Positions 27,974 through 37,257 of a DNA stretch of 64,000 bases are shown here, in pieces; position 1 is the first letter of the stretch, and each line of letters opens with the position of its first letter. The notes under the pieces were generated by a model. That model saw nothing but the letters and a program-made list of their open reading frames with translations. It was not told the DNA's origin and ran no database searches. The position numbers and the translations under genes are program-made. This DNA comes from Armatimonadota bacterium. GTDB taxonomy: Bacteria; Armatimonadota; Fimbriimonadia; Fimbriimonadales; GBS-DC. Location of the stretch: contig JABWCR010000002.1 in the NCBI GenBank assembly GCA_013359125.1, forward strand, positions 114,616-178,615, given 5' to 3'.

Positions 27974-28951
27974 ATGAGCGACATACGACCCGTCCAATGG
28001 ACTGCCGACGGACTGGAGATTATCGATCAAACCCAATTGCCGTTCCGATTCATCGTCGAACGCCACAAAGAAGCCGAAAGCGTGGCCCGAGCGATCAAAG
28101 ACATGAAGGTCCGCGGCGCTCCGGCGATCGGCATCGCGGCGGCCTATGGCATAGCGCTAGAAGCGCAACAAGGCGCCGATCGACAACAGTTGCTGACTGC
28201 CTGCCAAATGATGAGACAAACCCGGCCCACCGCCGTCAACCTCTTTGCCGCCATGGATCGAATCGAACAAGCCGTTAGAGAAGGGAAGGACGTTCTGGCA
28301 GAAGCCCATGCGGTCGCCCAAGAAGACCTCGAAGCCGATCTAAGAATGGCCGAATTGGGCGCAGACCTGATACCGCTGAACGCCCGAGCGCTGACTATCT
28401 GCAATACAGGCGCCCTGGCAACGGGCGGCTATGGCACCGCCTACGGCATCTTGCGAAAAGCATACGAAACCGGCAAACTTGAAATCGTCTACGCTTGCGA
28501 GACGCGCCCGCGCCTTCAAGGCATGAGGCTGACCGCTTGGGAACTGGCTCGCAACGGCATTCCCTTTCGCGTCATCTCGGACGGTATGGCCGGATGGCTC
28601 ATGTCCAAACGTATGGTCGATTTCGTCATTGCGGGCGCCGATCGGATTGCAGCAAACGGCGACACGGCGAACAAGATCGGGACCTACAGCCTCGCCACCC
28701 TGGCCCATGCGCACGGAATTCCGTTCTACATCGCCGCGCCCACGACAACGATCGACTCTTCAACCCCGGACGGCAATTCGATTCCGATTGAGGAACGAAG
28801 CTCCACAGAAGTTACGCACATTGACAACGTACAGATAGCGCCGGACGAATGCCCCGTGTGGAACCCGGCCTTCGATGTAACGCCTGCCCGGCTGATCACG
28901 GCGATCGTAACCGAGCAGGCCGTATGTCGACCGCCCTATCGGTTTGGCTAA
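27974..28951 (+). CDS. mtnA: S-methyl-5-thioribose-1-phosphate isomerase
   Basis: 325 residues of the MtnA/eIF2B-alpha-like fold. Active-site Cys143 (ICNTGALATGG) and Asp223 (IAGADRIAANGD) are in place, plus KVRGAPAIG (45-53) and AKNKIGTY-like NKIGTY. Acts in methionine salvage from methylthioadenosine; no other mtn genes are near. Starts 4 bases after mnmE. Last 4 bases overlap the convergent PilZ-like gene. Confidence 0.94.
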   Translation: MSDIRPVQWTADGLEIIDQTQLPFRFIVERHKEAESVARAIKDMKVRGAPAIGIAAAYGIALEAQQGADRQQLLTACQMMRQTRPTAVNLFAAMDRIEQAVREGKDVLAEAHAVAQEDLEADLRMAELGADLIPLNARALTICNTGALATGGYGTAYGILRKAYETGKLEIVYACETRPRLQGMRLTAWELARNGIPFRVISDGMAGWLMSKRMVDFVIAGADRIAANGDTANKIGTYSLATLAHAHGIPFYIAAPTTTIDSSTPDGNSIPIEERSSTEVTHIDNVQIAPDECPVWNPAFDVTPARLITAIVTEQAVCRPPYRFG

Positions 28952-29574
28952 GCCAGCTGCAAGCCGATGCTGAACTCATAGTCGCTGCCGTTCCACACCT
29001 TGCGGGCATAGACGACCACAGCCGGCAACCTTCGACCGTTCATTTCAACCTCGCAGGCATTGCCGACGAGCAGTTCAGAGCGAGTGCGCACATTGATTCC
29101 ATGGCTCGACTCTTCCGTCAGCCAAGCCGGAAGGCTCATGCCCTTAAAATCCAGACGAATCTGAGGCTGTCCGATGCTGGGCAATCGGTGCGCGGCTCGC
29201 CGCTCTATCGGATGGGGCAGACAAGACAACTGAACAAGAAACGAGGCTCGGTCGGCTATTCGCGACAACACCTGACCCTGTGCCGCATATCGAAGTCCCG
29301 AGTTGTTCCAAATCAGCTCGATCCCGGTGCCCGCAATCGGAGCGCAAGGAACGCCTAGCTCCAAAGGCGCAGCGATCTCAAGACGACGTTCGCTCGTCTC
29401 GAGTACGACCGAGTTGAACCGCTTCTCTCCCCAAGCCAGCTCGATCTTTGCGCCCGACAAGGGCAGCGAACTGACCTCTGGCTCTCGGCGAAACAACTGG
29501 CGAAAACCCAGTAGTCCAATGCTGAACGCCATCAGCGATAACGCGATGACGGCGAAATAGATATCGTCAAACAT
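28948..29574 (-). CDS. Membrane-anchored PilZ-like domain protein
   Basis: 208 residues: one N-terminal transmembrane helix (residues 6-27), a beta-rich middle, then a C-terminal region with ERRAAHRLPS (about 125-134) and ESSHGINV (about 156) spaced like the RxxxR and (D/N)xSxxG motifs of c-di-GMP-binding PilZ domains. The second motif is imperfect, so c-di-GMP binding is uncertain. Good SD (AAGGAGG). Third gene of the zinc-ribbon/TPR operon. Confidence 0.65.
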   Translation of the reverse strand: MFDDIYFAVIALSLMAFSIGLLGFRQLFRREPEVSSLPLSGAKIELAWGEKRFNSVVLETSERRLEIAAPLELGVPCAPIAGTGIELIWNNSGLRYAAQGQVLSRIADRASFLVQLSCLPHPIERRAAHRLPSIGQPQIRLDFKGMSLPAWLTEESSHGINVRTRSELLVGNACEVEMNGRRLPAVVVYARKVWNGSDYEFSIGLQLA

Positions 29575-29600
29575 GGTAGGCCTCCTTGGCTGAAGCGCGT

Positions 29601-31046
29601 TTACGGAGAAGCTGCTTTCAACTCTTCGAGCGCTTCTGTCCTCAGCAGCGCGGCGGTTGCCAAGCGCTGCCGATCTTTGGACAGCAAGAAGTGTGCCAGG
29701 GCCTCTGAAGATTGTGCCAGGAGATTGGTAGCAAGTTTGATCCGGCCCACCGATTCCTTATGCGAGGCTTCAGGCTTGATGGCCTCAAGCCAAGTCTCAA
29801 AGCCCTCCAGTCCAGCCGCAAGCGCGTCCAACTTGGCCTTGGAATCGGCCAGGCTGGGATTCGGCTCGCTTAAGACGCGGCGAATGTCGTTCAATTCGTC
29901 GGCCGCGTCCGTTATGTGACCCTGTACAACGACGTAAAACAGCGCGAACTCCAGCTCAGACGGCTGATGAGAGTAGCCTGCATCGACCTTAGAGAAATCC
30001 GCCCGCGCGCCATGCGTCAGATAAACTCTCCAACTGACAAGCGCGCTCGCGGCGTCGATGGAAACCGCCTTCTGCGCCCAATGATAAGCGAGATCGTAGT
30101 TCGCCTCATGAAGCTCCAAATCACAGAGCGCCAATAGGGGCTCCAATGCTGACGGATTCGCCTCGACTGCCTTCAGCAACCGCTCTCGGGCGCCCGCGCG
30201 ATCTCCTTCGCTCAAAGAAGTCTCCGCTGCCTTCATAGTGAGTTGCGACGCGCCTGGGAACAGGATCAAGGCCCGCTCCGACTCCCGAACGGCCGCCTCT
30301 CGACTGCCGGCAGACTCGTAAGCCTCGATCAGCTTCAATCGAAGACTCAGATCGTACGGTTTCTCGGTTATCGCCGCCCTCAAAGGCTCGATAGCGGCGA
30401 TTGCGTTTCCGGCTGCCAGAAAATCGAGTCCTTCCTTGGCAGGGTCTCGCTCGATCGGCGAAAAGTTGCTCGGCGGCGGGGCGTCGCCTCCCGTATTGAC
30501 AGGCTGTCGCGTTACGGCAAAATCCTTAAACGGATCGCCGTTCATCCGCCAGGCCAAGGTTCGGATCGACGACTTTGCGGCGGCAGACGGATCGCTCTGA
30601 AGCCCGACCGAAATCGTGCTCATCACCTCGTCCTGCCACACGGGCTCTCGCTTTGTCGGCTGATAGAGCCGGGCCCGCGCAAAAATGGCCTGGCCGGTCT
30701 CTGCCCGCTCGCACGTAACGACGACCAGATACTGCGCTGGCCACTGCTTCGCCATCTCCCTCAATAGATCGAGCGACGGCGACCCGGTCGCGCTGGGTTC
30801 CAAACGCATGTCCAGCGCTATTCTCTGCGCGGTCGGATGATCCGTAGAATAAGAGACAGGCTCCACCTTGCCCAACTCGCGAAGCTCCGCAGTCATAAAG
30901 CCCTGAACCGTAACGTTCGGGTCAAAAGGCTGCTGGTTCTGCCGCTGGACTAAGGGCGCGCGCTCTTGATAAACGAGCACAGTCGGCATCTTGGGCTGAC
31001 CAAACGCAAAGGCGACGGACAAGAACCCAAGAGCGAGCAGCCTCAT
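29601..31046 (-). CDS. Exported TPR-containing protein
   Basis: 481 residues; signal peptide MRLLALGFLSVAFAFGQ. Residues about 20-170 form a globular domain (PTVLVYQERAPL; AQYLVVVTCERAETGQ). TPR repeats occupy about 205-340 (GLDFLAAGNAIAAIEPLRAAI, RLKLIEAYESAGSREAAVRESERALILFP, ALCDLELHEANYDLAYHWAQKAV). The C-terminus is helical. ATG overlaps the upstream gene's stop by one base (TAATG). Likely a periplasmic scaffold; partner unknown. Confidence 0.78.
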   Translation of the reverse strand: MRLLALGFLSVAFAFGQPKMPTVLVYQERAPLVQRQNQQPFDPNVTVQGFMTAELRELGKVEPVSYSTDHPTAQRIALDMRLEPSATGSPSLDLLREMAKQWPAQYLVVVTCERAETGQAIFARARLYQPTKREPVWQDEVMSTISVGLQSDPSAAAKSSIRTLAWRMNGDPFKDFAVTRQPVNTGGDAPPPSNFSPIERDPAKEGLDFLAAGNAIAAIEPLRAAITEKPYDLSLRLKLIEAYESAGSREAAVRESERALILFPGASQLTMKAAETSLSEGDRAGARERLLKAVEANPSALEPLLALCDLELHEANYDLAYHWAQKAVSIDAASALVSWRVYLTHGARADFSKVDAGYSHQPSELEFALFYVVVQGHITDAADELNDIRRVLSEPNPSLADSKAKLDALAAGLEGFETWLEAIKPEASHKESVGRIKLATNLLAQSSEALAHFLLSKDRQRLATAALLRTEALEELKAASP

Positions 31047-32212
31047 TACTCTTCTAATATGCTGAGCGCAATGCGCGAGGTGTCCGCGCCGCGGCGAGCC
31101 AAAGCAACGTCGCGGCCCTCTCTGATCTGCGCATCATAGGCAGCGATCGCCGACCGATAATGCTCTCTTGCGCGAGCCCTGTCGCCCAATCGCTGATAGC
31201 AAAGCGCGATCTGCTGATGAGTCTCGCCGACGTTCTTAGTAGTCGGCAGCGCCTGTTGATACAGATCGATCGCCTTCCTATAGTCTTGAGCGCGCTGATG
31301 GTCTTGCGCAAGCCTGATCAGGGCGTCGGCGCCCTCGGTCGTGCGGGGCGGCGCGTTCGGATCAGGACGCGAAACTCGAATGTCGTAGACGGCCTTGCTG
31401 CTCTCTTTCGCACCCACATCCGGCATGATCAGCGATGCGTCGTCCCTCGGCGCAGGCTCAGTGGGAGGAGCGGGCGATGGAGCTGCCGGCTCCGAAGGCC
31501 GAGACGAAGGGCCCGACAACGAAAGCCGAGAAGGATCGATCGACATCGGCATTAATCGCTCGTCGCTCGAGGACGAATCGGCAGGAGGAATGGTCGTAGC
31601 GCGCACCGTGCCGGTTTCAGGCGGAGTTCGCGTTTCCGGTATCGCCTGTCGACCATCGTCTCGGTGCTCCGTTATCGATGTCGGCATCGCATTGTCGGGC
31701 TTTGCAACTGTGGTCGCCGACAGTTTGATCGAGGCGAACCAAATGCCGAATCCCAACACTAAGACCCCGGCCAACGCAGCAAAAGCAATTGGAGCCATCT
31801 CTTCCCAAATGCTTCTCTCTCTCGGCATGACCGTCTTGCTAATGTCGCTCGGCTCGCCCGACTTGAGCGCCTCTAACTTGGCCCGATCGGCAACGCTGAA
31901 GGGGTTGAGCGCTACAACGCGCTCGAAAGAAGCGATCGCATCCTCTCGGGCGCCGCGCTTCTCATGAATCAGCCCGCGCAACGAATAGGCCGTAGCGTTC
32001 TCAGGATCGAGCGCCAACACCCCCTCGATGGCCAACATCGCCTCGGGGTAGCGCTTCTGTTCAAAAAGCTCCAAGGCCTCTTTAACCAGCGCCTCGATTT
32101 TTTCTTCGACTTGTGCAAGCGTCATTTTCTGATCTCGATGGACAGGTACGCCGCATTGCAGACAAAACTTCGCTGCTTCTTCGTTGCGGGCTCCGCAAAA
32201 TGCGCATACCAT
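31046..32212 (-). CDS. Zinc-ribbon / TPR single-pass membrane protein
   Basis: 388 residues from MVCAFCGARN; a 14-codon longer frame is rejected because a -10-like box lies inside it. An N-terminal zinc ribbon (CAFC...CLQC, residues 3-22) is followed by TPR repeats (about 40-125), a transmembrane helix (about 140-160, IAFAALAGVLVLGFGIWFAS), a Pro/Ser-rich linker, and a second TPR region near the C-terminus (about 290-370). It thus has repeats on both sides of the membrane. Head of an operon with the exported TPR and PilZ-like genes. Confidence 0.8.
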   Translation of the reverse strand: MVCAFCGARNEEAAKFCLQCGVPVHRDQKMTLAQVEEKIEALVKEALELFEQKRYPEAMLAIEGVLALDPENATAYSLRGLIHEKRGAREDAIASFERVVALNPFSVADRAKLEALKSGEPSDISKTVMPRERSIWEEMAPIAFAALAGVLVLGFGIWFASIKLSATTVAKPDNAMPTSITEHRDDGRQAIPETRTPPETGTVRATTIPPADSSSSDERLMPMSIDPSRLSLSGPSSRPSEPAAPSPAPPTEPAPRDDASLIMPDVGAKESSKAVYDIRVSRPDPNAPPRTTEGADALIRLAQDHQRAQDYRKAIDLYQQALPTTKNVGETHQQIALCYQRLGDRARAREHYRSAIAAYDAQIREGRDVALARRGADTSRIALSILEE

Positions 32213-32231
32213 GTGCCGTTCTCTACCTTCG

Positions 32232-32237
32232 ATTGTA
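32232..32237 (-). promoter_or_regulatory. -10-like box (TACAAT) for the zinc-ribbon/TPR operon
   Basis: Minus-strand GGTACAAT lies 19 bases before the ATG at 32212, predicting a leader of about 12 bases. It supports the shorter start. Confidence 0.45.
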
Positions 32238-32259
32238 CCTCTGCCTCGATTCATAGAAA

Positions 32260-32288
32260 CCCCCGCTCATTTGACGCAGAGCAGGGGG
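32260..32288 (-). terminator. Probable intrinsic terminator after the TPR gene
   Basis: On the minus strand a G+C-rich hairpin (CCCCCTGCTC with GAGCGGGGG, one bulged base, 10-base loop) is followed by GTTTCTAT. It lies 35 bases past the stop of the 32323-34074 gene and before the next operon's promoter. The T-run is weak. Confidence 0.55.
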
Positions 32289-32322
32289 CATCTGGTTTCA
32301 GCCTATTCAAATCCTCGTATTT

Positions 32323-34074
32323 CTACGGGTTGGACATCATCGGCGGAAAAAGCAACCGCCAGAGCGTCTCCAGACCGCGAATCGGCGCCGGTACGCTGGC
32401 CGCTGGGATCCGATCCTTCTCGATCTGTTGGGCAATCCCAACCTCTCGCTCGGCATCGCGCGAAAGCTTATCCCGGCGAGCATCATCCTGTCGCAACTCG
32501 GCATCGCTCGCATTTGAAGACGCCAAACGCAGTTTGCCCGCTTGCTCCATCACAATCCCCATGCCAAAGTGAAACCATGCCTGACCACGGTGCGAGTTGA
32601 TCAATTGGGGAATCCGCGTCTGCATCTCTCGAGCGTGCTTATACGCGAGCTCTTTCTGATCCGGATCGTCCGCAGCGATGTCGCGCAACCAGTAGTGAAT
32701 CGCCATCGCCATCGCAAACAGGTCGCCCAACTGCGCCTGGCCGTGATTGGGCCGTGCTTTAAGAGCAAGGGCAAAGTAAGAACGAGCCGTCTCCGCAAAC
32801 TGCTCGTCGCCAGGACGAGCGCTCTCGCCAATCGATTCAAAACCTCTCAGTACGAGCGCGTCCACATAAAGCGGATCCAAATCGAGCGTGCGCCAAAACT
32901 GTTCGTTCGCTCGGTCGTACTCTCGCATGGAGGCGTGCGCCCACATCAAAAGGAACGCCGTCTCGGCCGAGTTGTCGCTGTCGTTCTGAAGAGCGATCAA
33001 GGCGTTTCGAGCCGCCGCATGCTTCCCGTCTCGAATGTCCAGAAACGCTTGCGCCCGCTTAAGGTGATGCGAATCGGCGTTTTTCTGTCGCGCCTTGGCG
33101 AATGCCGACGCAGCCTCGTTTGTGCGGTTCTGCATCGCGTGCGCCAGTCCCAGCGCGACAAAGGTGTAGTCGTCCGCAGTGCCGCGATTCTCAGCGTTGG
33201 TGGCAATTACAATCGCCTCTCGATACTTGGCTGCCCTTAGATTCGCCTGCAGCCACCGATTGATGTGCCGAACGTTGCGCGGATCGCCGTCCGACAGTTG
33301 CGCAAATACATTGGCCGCCTGCTCATAATCTCCACGAACATAAGCCGCGTCTGCTTGCAGCGCCAGCGCCTCGGCGCCGTTGGCCGATGAAGCCATTTTG
33401 GTGCGAATCTCCATCGCCCGAACAGCGGCATCGACGCCCATCGCCATCTCCTCGGCAAACTCGCCAACGTTCGCGCGCGCTCGCCGATAGTGGATTCGAC
33501 TCTTTAGAGCAAAGGCTTCAGAAGATTCGCTCGCCCGCATCGCCAGAGCGTCCGCCGCCGCTAAAGCCTCGCGCAGTTTGCCCTCACGGATGTACGATTG
33601 CGCCAACAGCGTCCTAGCCGCGTTCAGCGATTCGTCCGCCTTCAGCGCGATCCGAGCCGACAAAACCGCCCGAGCCGTCTGGCCGTTACGGAAGAACTCG
33701 TTCGCTCGGTCCAAATGCGCCTGACCGCCCAGACCAACCTGATTGTCAATGTTCAGGTTCATCGTGTGTCGGGCCTGTTGGCCGTTCTGAAACTTGGCAA
33801 CGATCACTAAATCGGTCGACCCCTCTTTATCAGCGATCGTGTCCCATTCGAACTCATAGGGAGTGCTCGCGTCGATGCCTCTCACTTCGCCAACAACGCG
33901 GAACTCGACGCCGGTGATCAGATCGTCCGTGTCGATCAGCGCCTCCACGTTGACGATTCCAGATATGCTGGCCCCGCTCTTGGCCTCGTTGCCCGATATC
34001 TTGATCGTAAACTTGGGCTGGCCAAAAGCCGTAAAACTGCACGCTAATAGGGTTAAGACTATCCAATTGCGCAT
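32323..34074 (-). CDS. Exported TPR-repeat protein with N-terminal Ig-like domain
   Basis: 583 residues; signal peptide MRNWIVLTLLACSFTAFGQ. A beta-sandwich follows (FTIKISGNEAKSGASISGIV; PYEFEWDTIADKEGS), then about ten TPR-like repeats (HLDRANEFFRNGQTARAVLSARIALKAD; TLLAQSYIREGKLREALAAADAL; ADAAYVRGDYEQAANVFAQLSDGDPR; FLLMWAHASMREYDRANEQFWRTLDLDP). Probably a periplasmic or envelope scaffold. Separately promoted and terminated from the next operon, though similar in style to 29601-31046. Confidence 0.78.
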   Translation of the reverse strand: MRNWIVLTLLACSFTAFGQPKFTIKISGNEAKSGASISGIVNVEALIDTDDLITGVEFRVVGEVRGIDASTPYEFEWDTIADKEGSTDLVIVAKFQNGQQARHTMNLNIDNQVGLGGQAHLDRANEFFRNGQTARAVLSARIALKADESLNAARTLLAQSYIREGKLREALAAADALAMRASESSEAFALKSRIHYRRARANVGEFAEEMAMGVDAAVRAMEIRTKMASSANGAEALALQADAAYVRGDYEQAANVFAQLSDGDPRNVRHINRWLQANLRAAKYREAIVIATNAENRGTADDYTFVALGLAHAMQNRTNEAASAFAKARQKNADSHHLKRAQAFLDIRDGKHAAARNALIALQNDSDNSAETAFLLMWAHASMREYDRANEQFWRTLDLDPLYVDALVLRGFESIGESARPGDEQFAETARSYFALALKARPNHGQAQLGDLFAMAMAIHYWLRDIAADDPDQKELAYKHAREMQTRIPQLINSHRGQAWFHFGMGIVMEQAGKLRLASSNASDAELRQDDARRDKLSRDAEREVGIAQQIEKDRIPAASVPAPIRGLETLWRLLFPPMMSNP

Positions 34075-34194
34075 CTCTACCTTCCTCTGATGGGTCGCCG
34101 TCGGCGATGGATTTCATCCATTTCTATAGACAGCGCCGGTTTCCTGCGGTTCTAAGTATGACAGACGAGCAGGAGACAGAGCCGTGTATCGTGA

Positions 34195-34200
34195 ATTATA
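34195..34200 (-). promoter_or_regulatory. -10 box (TATAAT) upstream of the TPR gene
   Basis: A perfect minus-strand TATAAT 121 bases before the ATG at 34074, implying a long leader of about 115 bases. It overlaps the start region of the divergent cstA. No -35 is evident. Confidence 0.4.
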
Positions 34201-34209
34201 GGCCGGACA

Positions 34210-36084
34210 ATGAGCGCGATCTGGATTGTCATCGGTAGCCTGGCGGCTTTCGCAGTCGTCTATCGCTTCTACACGGCGTTCCTATCGGCAAAAGTCGCTA
34301 TGCTGAACGACGAGCGATCAACTCCGGCGCATCGGCTCAAAGACGGCCACGACTACCAGCCGACCAACCGTTGGGTCCTGTTCGGACATCACTTTGCCGC
34401 CATCGCTGGCCCGGGCCCCCTCATCGGGCCGGTGCTCGCCGCACAATGGGGCTATCTGCCGGGCCTTATCTGGATCGTCATCGGTTGTTGCTTTGCAGGC
34501 GCGGCGCACGACTTCGTCATCTTGTGGGCATCGGTGCGCGAGGACGGCAAGAGCCTCAGCCAAATCGCCCGAAGCGCCATCAGCCCAACCTCTGGGCTGA
34601 TTAGTTCCATCGCCGTACTCTTCATCATCATCTGCCTCTTGGCCGGCGTCGCCGTTACCGTCGTCAACGCTCTGGCCGAAAGCCCTTGGGGCATGTTCAC
34701 CATCATGGTCTCGATCCCAGCCGCATTGCTGACCGGTCTCTGGATGTATCGCATACGGCCCGGCAAGGTCGGCGAGGCCTCACTGGTCGGCATGGCGATC
34801 CTCTCCTTTGGCGTTATTGCAGGCCACTGGGTGCAAGAATCGGCCCTCGCGCCCTATCTCACCTTTGACAAAGAAACTCTGCGACTGGCATTGCCTGCCT
34901 ATGCCTTTGTCGCATCGGTATTGCCAGTTTGGGTGCTTATGTGCCCGCGCGACTATCTCAGCTCCTATATGAAAGCCGGCGTCATGATCCTGCTGGGAGC
35001 CGGGTTGATCCTGGCCAATCCCACCCTAAAAATGCCCGCCACAACGCCCTTTATGAGCGGAGGAAGCCCCGTCATCGGCGGCTCGGTCTGGCCGTTCGTC
35101 TGCATCACCATCATGTGCGGCGCAGTTTCGGGCTTTCATGCGCTCATCGCATCGGGCACAACGCCCAAGATGATCAACAAAGAGAGCGACATACGCATGG
35201 TCTCTTCCGGCGCGATGCTCTTAGAAGGCTTTGTCGCCGTAACCGCGCTCTTGGCCGCGGCCTGTCTCGACCCCGGAGACTACTTCGCCATCAACGCCGA
35301 TCAATCCAAACCAGCCACCCAAGCCGCTTACGTAACAGCCGTGCAAACGATGCAGGAACAGCACGGCTGGGACATCGCCCCAAAGGGCGTCGAGCAGTTG
35401 GCGACTGACGTAGGAGAAAAGAGCCTGGTCGGCCGCACGGGAGGCGCCGTAACGCTTGCGGTCGGCATGGCCTCGATCTTCAATAAACTGCCAATCGTAG
35501 GCGGCCTCATGTCCTATTGGTACCACTTCGTCATCATGTTCGAAGCGCTCTTTATCCTCACCCTATTAGAAACCGGCACCCGTGTCGCGCGATTCGTCTT
35601 TCAAGAGTTCTTGCAACAACTCAAACCCAAGCAAGACGAGGCTCGCGAGGTCAGCTATCGCGGAGTCGTCCTTTTCAGCCTAATCACGACCGGCGCATGG
35701 GGTTGGATGCTCTATACCGCCACCATAGACACCATCTGGCGCATGATGGGGATCGCCAATCAACTCTTGGCCGGCATTGCGCTCGCCGTGGGCACGACCT
35801 ACATCCTCATGCATTCGAGAAAGAAAATCTACGCGCTCGTAACGCTCATCCCGTTCGCTTTTGTTCTCGCGACCATCTTTACTGCCGGCTTCATGCAATC
35901 CTCTGATTGGTGGGGCAAAGCCGCTCTGGGAGGCCCAGACGCCTTCAAGTTCCAGCTTCAGTCGGTCTTGACGGTTACTTTGCTGGTATTGACCAGTTTC
36001 ATCGCCCTAGACGCGGCCAGGCGCTGGTGGCAATTGGCCATGGAGGACAAAACGCCGAGGGAACCGTTGCTAAAAGAGGCTTAA
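34210..36084 (+). CDS. cstA: Carbon starvation protein A (peptide/pyruvate transporter family)
   Basis: 624 residues with about 16-18 transmembrane helices. Family motifs: FGHHFAAIAGPGPLIGPVLAAQWGYLPG (split around residues 57-85), FVILWASVREDGKSLSQIA, and SGTTPKMINKESDIRMVSSGAMLLEG (about 318-343). Mediates uptake of peptides or pyruvate on nutrient limitation in other bacteria. Single gene, divergent from the TPR gene; its last 15 bases overlap the UDG gene on the other strand. Confidence 0.95.
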   Translation: MSAIWIVIGSLAAFAVVYRFYTAFLSAKVAMLNDERSTPAHRLKDGHDYQPTNRWVLFGHHFAAIAGPGPLIGPVLAAQWGYLPGLIWIVIGCCFAGAAHDFVILWASVREDGKSLSQIARSAISPTSGLISSIAVLFIIICLLAGVAVTVVNALAESPWGMFTIMVSIPAALLTGLWMYRIRPGKVGEASLVGMAILSFGVIAGHWVQESALAPYLTFDKETLRLALPAYAFVASVLPVWVLMCPRDYLSSYMKAGVMILLGAGLILANPTLKMPATTPFMSGGSPVIGGSVWPFVCITIMCGAVSGFHALIASGTTPKMINKESDIRMVSSGAMLLEGFVAVTALLAAACLDPGDYFAINADQSKPATQAAYVTAVQTMQEQHGWDIAPKGVEQLATDVGEKSLVGRTGGAVTLAVGMASIFNKLPIVGGLMSYWYHFVIMFEALFILTLLETGTRVARFVFQEFLQQLKPKQDEAREVSYRGVVLFSLITTGAWGWMLYTATIDTIWRMMGIANQLLAGIALAVGTTYILMHSRKKIYALVTLIPFAFVLATIFTAGFMQSSDWWGKAALGGPDAFKFQLQSVLTVTLLVLTSFIALDAARRWWQLAMEDKTPREPLLKEA

Positions 36085-36720
36085 CTGCTCCTCTTCTTCG
36101 ACAGTCGGCTCGGCGACCGGCTCGCTTCTCAATTCGATCACCTTGTGCCGGGCCGCCAGCAGATCGCCCATCAACGCTCCATAGCCTTGCTCATACGCCG
36201 CGCCCCCCTGTCTCAGCACATAGGCAGGGTGGAACGTCGCTGTAATCGCCCGAGCGTACTGAGATGTGAACCACTCGCCGCGCTCGGCAGTAATCCGAAA
36301 CCCCTTATGAATAAGCGCATTCGCCGACGGCGCCCCCAAACAAACGATCACCAGCGGAGAAATCGCCCGTAATTGACGACCCAACCAATCCGAACAAGCC
36401 TCGATCTCGTCCGGCGCCGGAGCCCGATTGCGCAATCGACCGCCCTCCGTCAGCGTAGGCCGACACTTGACGATATTACAGATGTAAACGTGCTTGCGCG
36501 TCATGCCCGCCTGCTTCAACGCCTGATCTAACAATTGTCCCGCCCGACCGACAAACGGCCTTCCGGTCGCATCTTCCGTCTCGCCCGGCCCCTCGCCGAC
36601 CAATACCAGCGGCGCGGACGGGTTGCCTTCGCCAAACACCACGTTTGTGCGACCGGCGGCAAGTCCGCAACGTTGGCAGCCTAGCGATTCAACTCGCAAC
36701 AATTCCAAGTCAGAGGACAT
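36070..36720 (-). CDS. Uracil-DNA glycosylase family 4 (Fe-S)
   Basis: 216 residues. Removes uracil from DNA. Motifs VGEGPGETED (41-50, motif 1) and ATFHPAYVLR (about 160-170, motif 2) are typical of thermophile-type family 4 UDGs. The 4Fe-4S ligands are likely C15, C18, C86 and C109. The C-terminal EEEEQLSLF resembles a clamp-binding QxxLxxF peptide. Overlaps HIT gene by 11 bases and CstA by 15. Confidence 0.92.
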   Translation of the reverse strand: MSSDLELLRVESLGCQRCGLAAGRTNVVFGEGNPSAPLVLVGEGPGETEDATGRPFVGRAGQLLDQALKQAGMTRKHVYICNIVKCRPTLTEGGRLRNRAPAPDEIEACSDWLGRQLRAISPLVIVCLGAPSANALIHKGFRITAERGEWFTSQYARAITATFHPAYVLRQGGAAYEQGYGALMGDLLAARHKVIELRSEPVAEPTVEEEEQLSLF

Positions 36721-37201
36721 TCGGCAAAGCCTCGATCAACTTGTCATAGGTGTCTTCCAACGATTCCGGCAGGACCCTTGTCTGTCCAACAACCGACATA
36801 AAGTTAGTATCCCCGGCCCATCGAGGCACAATGTGCATGTGAACATGTCCCACGATGCCCGCCCCGGCAGATCGCCCAATGTTCGCGCCCAAATTAAAGC
36901 CCTGCGGACGATAGACCGCCTGCAGAGCTCGACAGCAAGCGTCCGTCGCCTCGATCATCTCCAGTTTCTCCTCAGAGGTCATCTCATTCAGCTCTCCCAG
37001 GTGTCTAAACGGCGCGACCATCAGATGACCCGAAACATAGGGGAAGAGATTCAGAATCACGAAACAGGTCTCAAAGCGATGCAGGATCAGATTCTCGCGA
37101 TCGCGCTTCTCGCTTGGCTTGTCGCAAAAAATGCAGCCTTCCGCAACATCCGCGTTCTGAATATATTGAAGGCGCCACGGCGCCCAAAGACGCTCGCTCA
37201 T
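36710..37201 (-). CDS. HIT family nucleotide hydrolase/phosphorylase
   Basis: 163 residues from MSERLWAPWR. Histidine triad HVHMH at 119-123, zinc-type CIFC at 23-26, and N-terminal LWAPWRxxYI typical of Ap4A phosphorylase-like HIT proteins. Chosen start lies 7 bases after a -10-like box. Acts on AppppA or AMP derivatives; exact substrate unknown. Upstream of, and overlapping, the UDG gene. Confidence 0.9.
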   Translation of the reverse strand: MSERLWAPWRLQYIQNADVAEGCIFCDKPSEKRDRENLILHRFETCFVILNLFPYVSGHLMVAPFRHLGELNEMTSEEKLEMIEATDACCRALQAVYRPQGFNLGANIGRSAGAGIVGHVHMHIVPRWAGDTNFMSVVGQTRVLPESLEDTYDKLIEALPNVL

Positions 37202-37208
37202 AGCCACC

Positions 37209-37214
37209 ATCATA
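37209..37214 (-). promoter_or_regulatory. -10-like box (TATGAT), leaderless, for the HIT gene
   Basis: Minus-strand GGTATGAT ends 7 bases before the ATG at 37201. The 56-base gap to aroA therefore holds two divergent boxes. Confidence 0.45.
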
Positions 37215-37231
37215 CCAAATCTTAAGCCTGG

Positions 37232-37237
37232 TATACT
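37232..37237 (+). promoter_or_regulatory. Extended -10 box (TGGTATACT) for aroA
   Basis: TGG directly precedes TATACT, an extended -10 form. The ATG at 37258 is 20 bases on, giving a leader of about 14 bases without clear SD. Confidence 0.5.
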
Positions 37238-37257
37238 CCAGTTCGGTCAGTGCCAAC

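Noticed and set aside
34195..34210. Plus-strand -10 (TTATAG) for cstA
   Set aside because: The match is poor and overlaps the minus-strand TATAAT; kept unassigned.
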